A DNA stretch of 64,000 nt, from assembly GCA_044220875.1 (NCBI GenBank), contig JBGAQH010000004.1:62001-126000 (forward strand). The letters run 5' to 3'. A program made the position numbers and the translations under genes. A model generated the notes under the pieces. That model was not told the DNA's origin. It did not search any database and saw only the letters and a program-made list of their open reading frames with translations. The DNA is from JAEUIT01 sp044220875 (GTDB taxonomy: Bacteria > Planctomycetota > Phycisphaerae > Phycisphaerales > SM1A02). Numbering within the stretch: the stretch's first letter is position 1; every line of letters begins with the position of its first letter. This document shows positions 61,410 to 64,000 of this stretch, in pieces.

Positions 61410-61429
61410 GGCGGGGTGACAGCCCCGCC
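61410..61429 (+). terminator. Hairpin after pyrC
   Basis: GGCGGGG (61410-61416) and CCCCGCC (61423-61429), a perfect 7-bp stem with a six-base loop, 26 bases after the pyrC stop. No T-run. Confidence 0.45.
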
Positions 61430-61512
61430 CCGACGATTTGCGTCCCGAATGGGCCGGAGAATCCGGCCAAGTCCTTACAATTCCGCCCTTCGCCACCTCT
61501 CGCCCCGCCGCC

Positions 61513-62940
61513 GTGCCCTTCGATCTTCGCGACCAAATTCGTCAGGCCATCGGCACCAACTACGAGTTGCACGCTGACCACGTGAACCCGCAGTTCGCGA
61601 AGGTCCTGAAGACCATTGGCTACGACCACGTCTACGTGAGGGCGTCGGGCCCCTACCTCTGGGACGACGCGGGCCGGCAGTACCTCGACTTCCTCAGCGG
61701 CTACGCGGTCTGCAACATGGGCCGCAACCACCCGACGATTCGCAAGGCGCTCGAGGACTACCTCGCCCTTGAGTTTCCGACGATGGTGCAGTTCGAGGCG
61801 CCGCTGCTGGCCGGCATGCTCGCCGCCGAGCTGAAGCGCCGCACCGGCAACCGCCTCGACTACGTCTTCTTCACCAACTCGGGCACCGAGGGAATCGAAG
61901 CGGCGATCAAGTTCGCGAAGTGCGCGACCGGTCGCCCGGGGATCGTCGGCGCGACCAAGGCCTTTCACGGCCTCTCGACCGGTGCCCTGTCCATCAACGG
62001 CTGCGACAGCTTCCGGACCGGATTCGGCCCATTCCTCCATGGCTCGCGCACCATCGCCTTCAACGATCTCGCGGCGCTCGAGAGCGAACTCTCCCGCGGC
62101 GACGTTGCGGCCTTCATCGTCGAACCGATCCAGGGCAAGGGCGTCAACGTGCCCGCGGCGGGCTATCTCGCCGAGGCAGCGCGGCTCTGTCGCCGTCACG
62201 GCGCGCTCTTCGTCATCGACGAGGTGCAGACCGGCGTCGGACGAACCGGTTCGTTCCTTGCCATCGACCAGGAAGGCGACGTCGATCCCGACATCATCGT
62301 GATGAGCAAGGCCCTGAGCGGTGGGTACGTCCCGGTTGGCGCCGTGCTGACCAGGAAGCCGGTCTGGCAGAAGGTTTTCTCCTCGATGGATCGGGCCATC
62401 GTCCACAGCTCGACCTTTCACCAGGGCTCGATGGCGATGGTCGCCGGACTTGCCTCGCTGGCGGTCTATGACGAGGAACGCCTCGGCGAGAACGCGGCTC
62501 GCATGGGCGGACTCCTCCGCGACGGCATCGAGGCGATGCGATCCCGCTTCGAATTCATCCGCGAGGTGCGCGGTCGCGGCCTCATGATCGGCATCGAGTT
62601 CGGCGAGCCGCGCTCGCTCACGCTCAAGGCCGGCTGGAAGATCGTCAACGCGATGGACAAGAATCTCTTCGCCCAGGCGGTGGTGATTCCGCTCATGGCC
62701 GACCATCGCATCCTCTGCCAGGTCGCCGGCCACAACCAGGCGGTGGTGAAGCTCATTCCGCCGCTCTGCATCGGCGAGTCCGACGTCGCGTGGTTCCTGC
62801 GGGCCTTCGAGGACGTCATGGTGAAGCTCCACCGCTTCCCCGGTCCGGCCTTCGACGTACTCAAGCGCCTCGGCGCCAACACCATCACCAGCCGTGAGCG
62901 CGACATCGACGCCGCCGCGGCAAGCGTGCGCACGCCCTAA
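61513..62940 (+). CDS. Class III PLP-dependent aminotransferase
   Basis: 475 residues from a GTG at 61513, chosen because a TACAAT -10-like hexamer lies upstream at 61476-61481 and family alignment begins near PFDLRDQIR. Fold-type I motifs: YLDFLSGYAVCNMGRNHP, NSGTEGIEAAIKFA, FHGLSTGALS, FIVEPIQGKG, VIDEVQTGVGRTG, and the PLP lysine in MSKALSGGYVPVGAVL. The closest families are ornithine/putrescine/acetylornithine aminotransferases; the exact substrate is not clear. The MMPL transporter gene begins nine bases after its stop, suggesting co-transcription. Confidence 0.92.
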   Translation: MPFDLRDQIRQAIGTNYELHADHVNPQFAKVLKTIGYDHVYVRASGPYLWDDAGRQYLDFLSGYAVCNMGRNHPTIRKALEDYLALEFPTMVQFEAPLLAGMLAAELKRRTGNRLDYVFFTNSGTEGIEAAIKFAKCATGRPGIVGATKAFHGLSTGALSINGCDSFRTGFGPFLHGSRTIAFNDLAALESELSRGDVAAFIVEPIQGKGVNVPAAGYLAEAARLCRRHGALFVIDEVQTGVGRTGSFLAIDQEGDVDPDIIVMSKALSGGYVPVGAVLTRKPVWQKVFSSMDRAIVHSSTFHQGSMAMVAGLASLAVYDEERLGENAARMGGLLRDGIEAMRSRFEFIREVRGRGLMIGIEFGEPRSLTLKAGWKIVNAMDKNLFAQAVVIPLMADHRILCQVAGHNQAVVKLIPPLCIGESDVAWFLRAFEDVMVKLHRFPGPAFDVLKRLGANTITSRERDIDAAAASVRTP

Positions 62941-62949
62941 GCCGCACCG

Positions 62950-64000
62950 ATGGCCGACGCCCCCGCATCACCGAACGCAGGACACGAGCCGCGCCGCTGG
63001 ACCGACGCATTTGCGACGCTTGTCCTCGGGCGTCCATGGACGGTCGTCGCACTGTCGGCAGTGCTTGCCGTCATCGCCGGCACCTATGGCTTCCTGCGCC
63101 TGCCGCTCGACGCGAACACCGACTCGCTCATCAGCCGCGAACGGCCGTGGATGAAGCTCTATCTGAGCTTCCTGAAGGAGTTCGGCGACCTCGAGTACCT
63201 CTACGCCGTGGTCGACACCAAGGGCGATCGTGCGGCCGGCGAACGGGCCGTCGACGCACTCCTCACCCGGCTGCAGGCGATGCCCGACCTGCCCGGGGTC
63301 TACGGCCGCATCGACGGGGACGAACAGCTTCGCATCGCGACGCGGGCGATGGAGGTCGAGGAGCTCGAGCAGTTCGCCAATGCCGCGGCGGCCATTCCGG
63401 CCCTGAAGGATGGTGCCACGGCACTCGGCGCCGCCGATGCCGAGATCGGCGCGATCCTCGGCGGCGGCGGGCTTGCGATGTCGCGCGAGGAGCGGACGCT
63501 CCGCGGCTCGAAGGCGTTCATGCTGCTCGACACGATCGCCCAGGCCGACGACCAGTTGGCCAATCGACCGCTCACCGGGCTCGGATCCCGCCCGCCGCCG
63601 CAGTATCTCGCCTCCGACTCCGGGCGGATGCTCTTCGTGGCGATCCTTCCCCGCAAGGACTTCGGCACGCTCGCGGCGATCGAGGGGCCGCTGAGCGAAA
63701 TTCGCGGCGCCATCGAGGCGACCCGCGCCGAGTTCCCCACGGTCGAGATCGGCCTCACCGGCAAGCCCGTCCTGCAGGCCGACGAGCTCGTGACCTCGAC
63801 GGGCGACACGACCTGGAGCTTCGCGGTCAGCCTGCTCGTCGTCGCGGTCATCTGCGTCATCGTCTATCGCGATTGGCGCAAGCCGCTGCTGGCGGTCCTT
63901 GCCTTCGCCGCGGCCATCGCATGGACCCAGGGCGCGGCGGCCCTCTTCGTCGGCCGGCTCACCCTTCTGTCGATGGTCTTCATGTTGGTCCTGATCGGCG
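62950..64000 (+). CDS. MMPL/RND-family transporter, truncated by window edge
   Basis: The first 350 codons run from the ATG at 62950 off the window. A membrane span at about residues 30-52 (WTVVALSAVLAVIAGTYG) is followed by LPLDANTDSLISRERPW, the typical start of the large periplasmic domain of MMPL/RND lipid exporters, and two to three further spans near residues 290-350. It probably moves lipids or hydrophobic molecules across the inner membrane. Hopanoid-related HpnN transporters look similar, but nothing here proves that. The C-terminal half is outside the window. It follows the aminotransferase by nine bases. Confidence 0.88.
   Translation, partial: MADAPASPNAGHEPRRWTDAFATLVLGRPWTVVALSAVLAVIAGTYGFLRLPLDANTDSLISRERPWMKLYLSFLKEFGDLEYLYAVVDTKGDRAAGERAVDALLTRLQAMPDLPGVYGRIDGDEQLRIATRAMEVEELEQFANAAAAIPALKDGATALGAADAEIGAILGGGGLAMSREERTLRGSKAFMLLDTIAQADDQLANRPLTGLGSRPPPQYLASDSGRMLFVAILPRKDFGTLAAIEGPLSEIRGAIEATRAEFPTVEIGLTGKPVLQADELVTSTGDTTWSFAVSLLVVAVICVIVYRDWRKPLLAVLAFAAAIAWTQGAAALFVGRLTLLSMVFMLVLIG

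Overview
The window is a GC-rich bacterial chromosome segment with no tRNA, rRNA, phage, insertion sequence or CRISPR array that I can see. The gene content points to the Planctomycetota, most likely a Phycisphaerae-type lineage (inference from families). It has a four-gene secreted-protein operon of DUF1501, PPC, DUF1549/DUF1553 and WD40/cytochrome proteins, a dockerin-like repeat protein, FG-GAP repeat and PhoX proteins, a DUF1573 protein, a Ser/Thr kinase with TPRs, a GldFG-like transporter fused in one chain, and an EF-P of the PGN-loop type. Most genes use ATG or GTG. Several have a -10-like hexamer only 6-9 bases before the start codon, which suggests leaderless mRNAs.

Layout. 1-3.4 kb: sulfate activation, with a truncated cysC diverging from cysD-cysNC. 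3.4-13.6 kb: a small zinc-ribbon protein, a membrane-anchored hydrolase, a secreted protein of unknown function, an HtrA-like protease, an FG-GAP protein, a Tat-exported PhoX-like protein and a TlpA-like thioredoxin. 13.6-26.7 kb, all on the minus strand: an M48 protease, a lipoprotein, the four-gene planctomycete operon (25747 down to 16823) and a dockerin-like protein. 26.9-33.4 kb: citrate synthase diverging from a rhomboid protease translationally coupled to trpF, a DUF4097 repeat lipoprotein, a STAS protein and an RdgC-like protein. 33.4-38.6 kb: ABC ATPase, GldFG fusion and DUF4340 protein, one operon. 38.8-41.8 kb: a PAS-GAF-receiver protein coupled to an S41 lipoprotein protease. 41.8-42.1 kb: an inverted-repeat element. 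42.2-53 kb: prmC with an unusual insertion, a hypothetical gene plus glycosyltransferase, a 20-bp tandem array, a Ser/Thr kinase, short PutA and a ComM/YifB ATPase. 53-64 kb: a methyltransferase, a 3D-domain protein, HtpX, a DUF1573 protein, a 1-kb intergenic region with a likely structured RNA, efp, a DUF4920 lipoprotein, pyrC, a class III aminotransferase and a truncated MMPL transporter.

The most unusual items are the promoter-RNA-terminator unit upstream of efp, the dispersed repeat at 26853 and 41844-42126, the receiver protein whose dimerisation helix has lost its histidine, the in-frame insertion in PrmC, the tandem 20-mers at 45595, and the fusion of cytochrome, WD40 and a 500-residue alanine-rich coiled coil. 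Gene starts were chosen by eye from signal peptides, ribosome binding sites and family alignments, and several remain uncertain.
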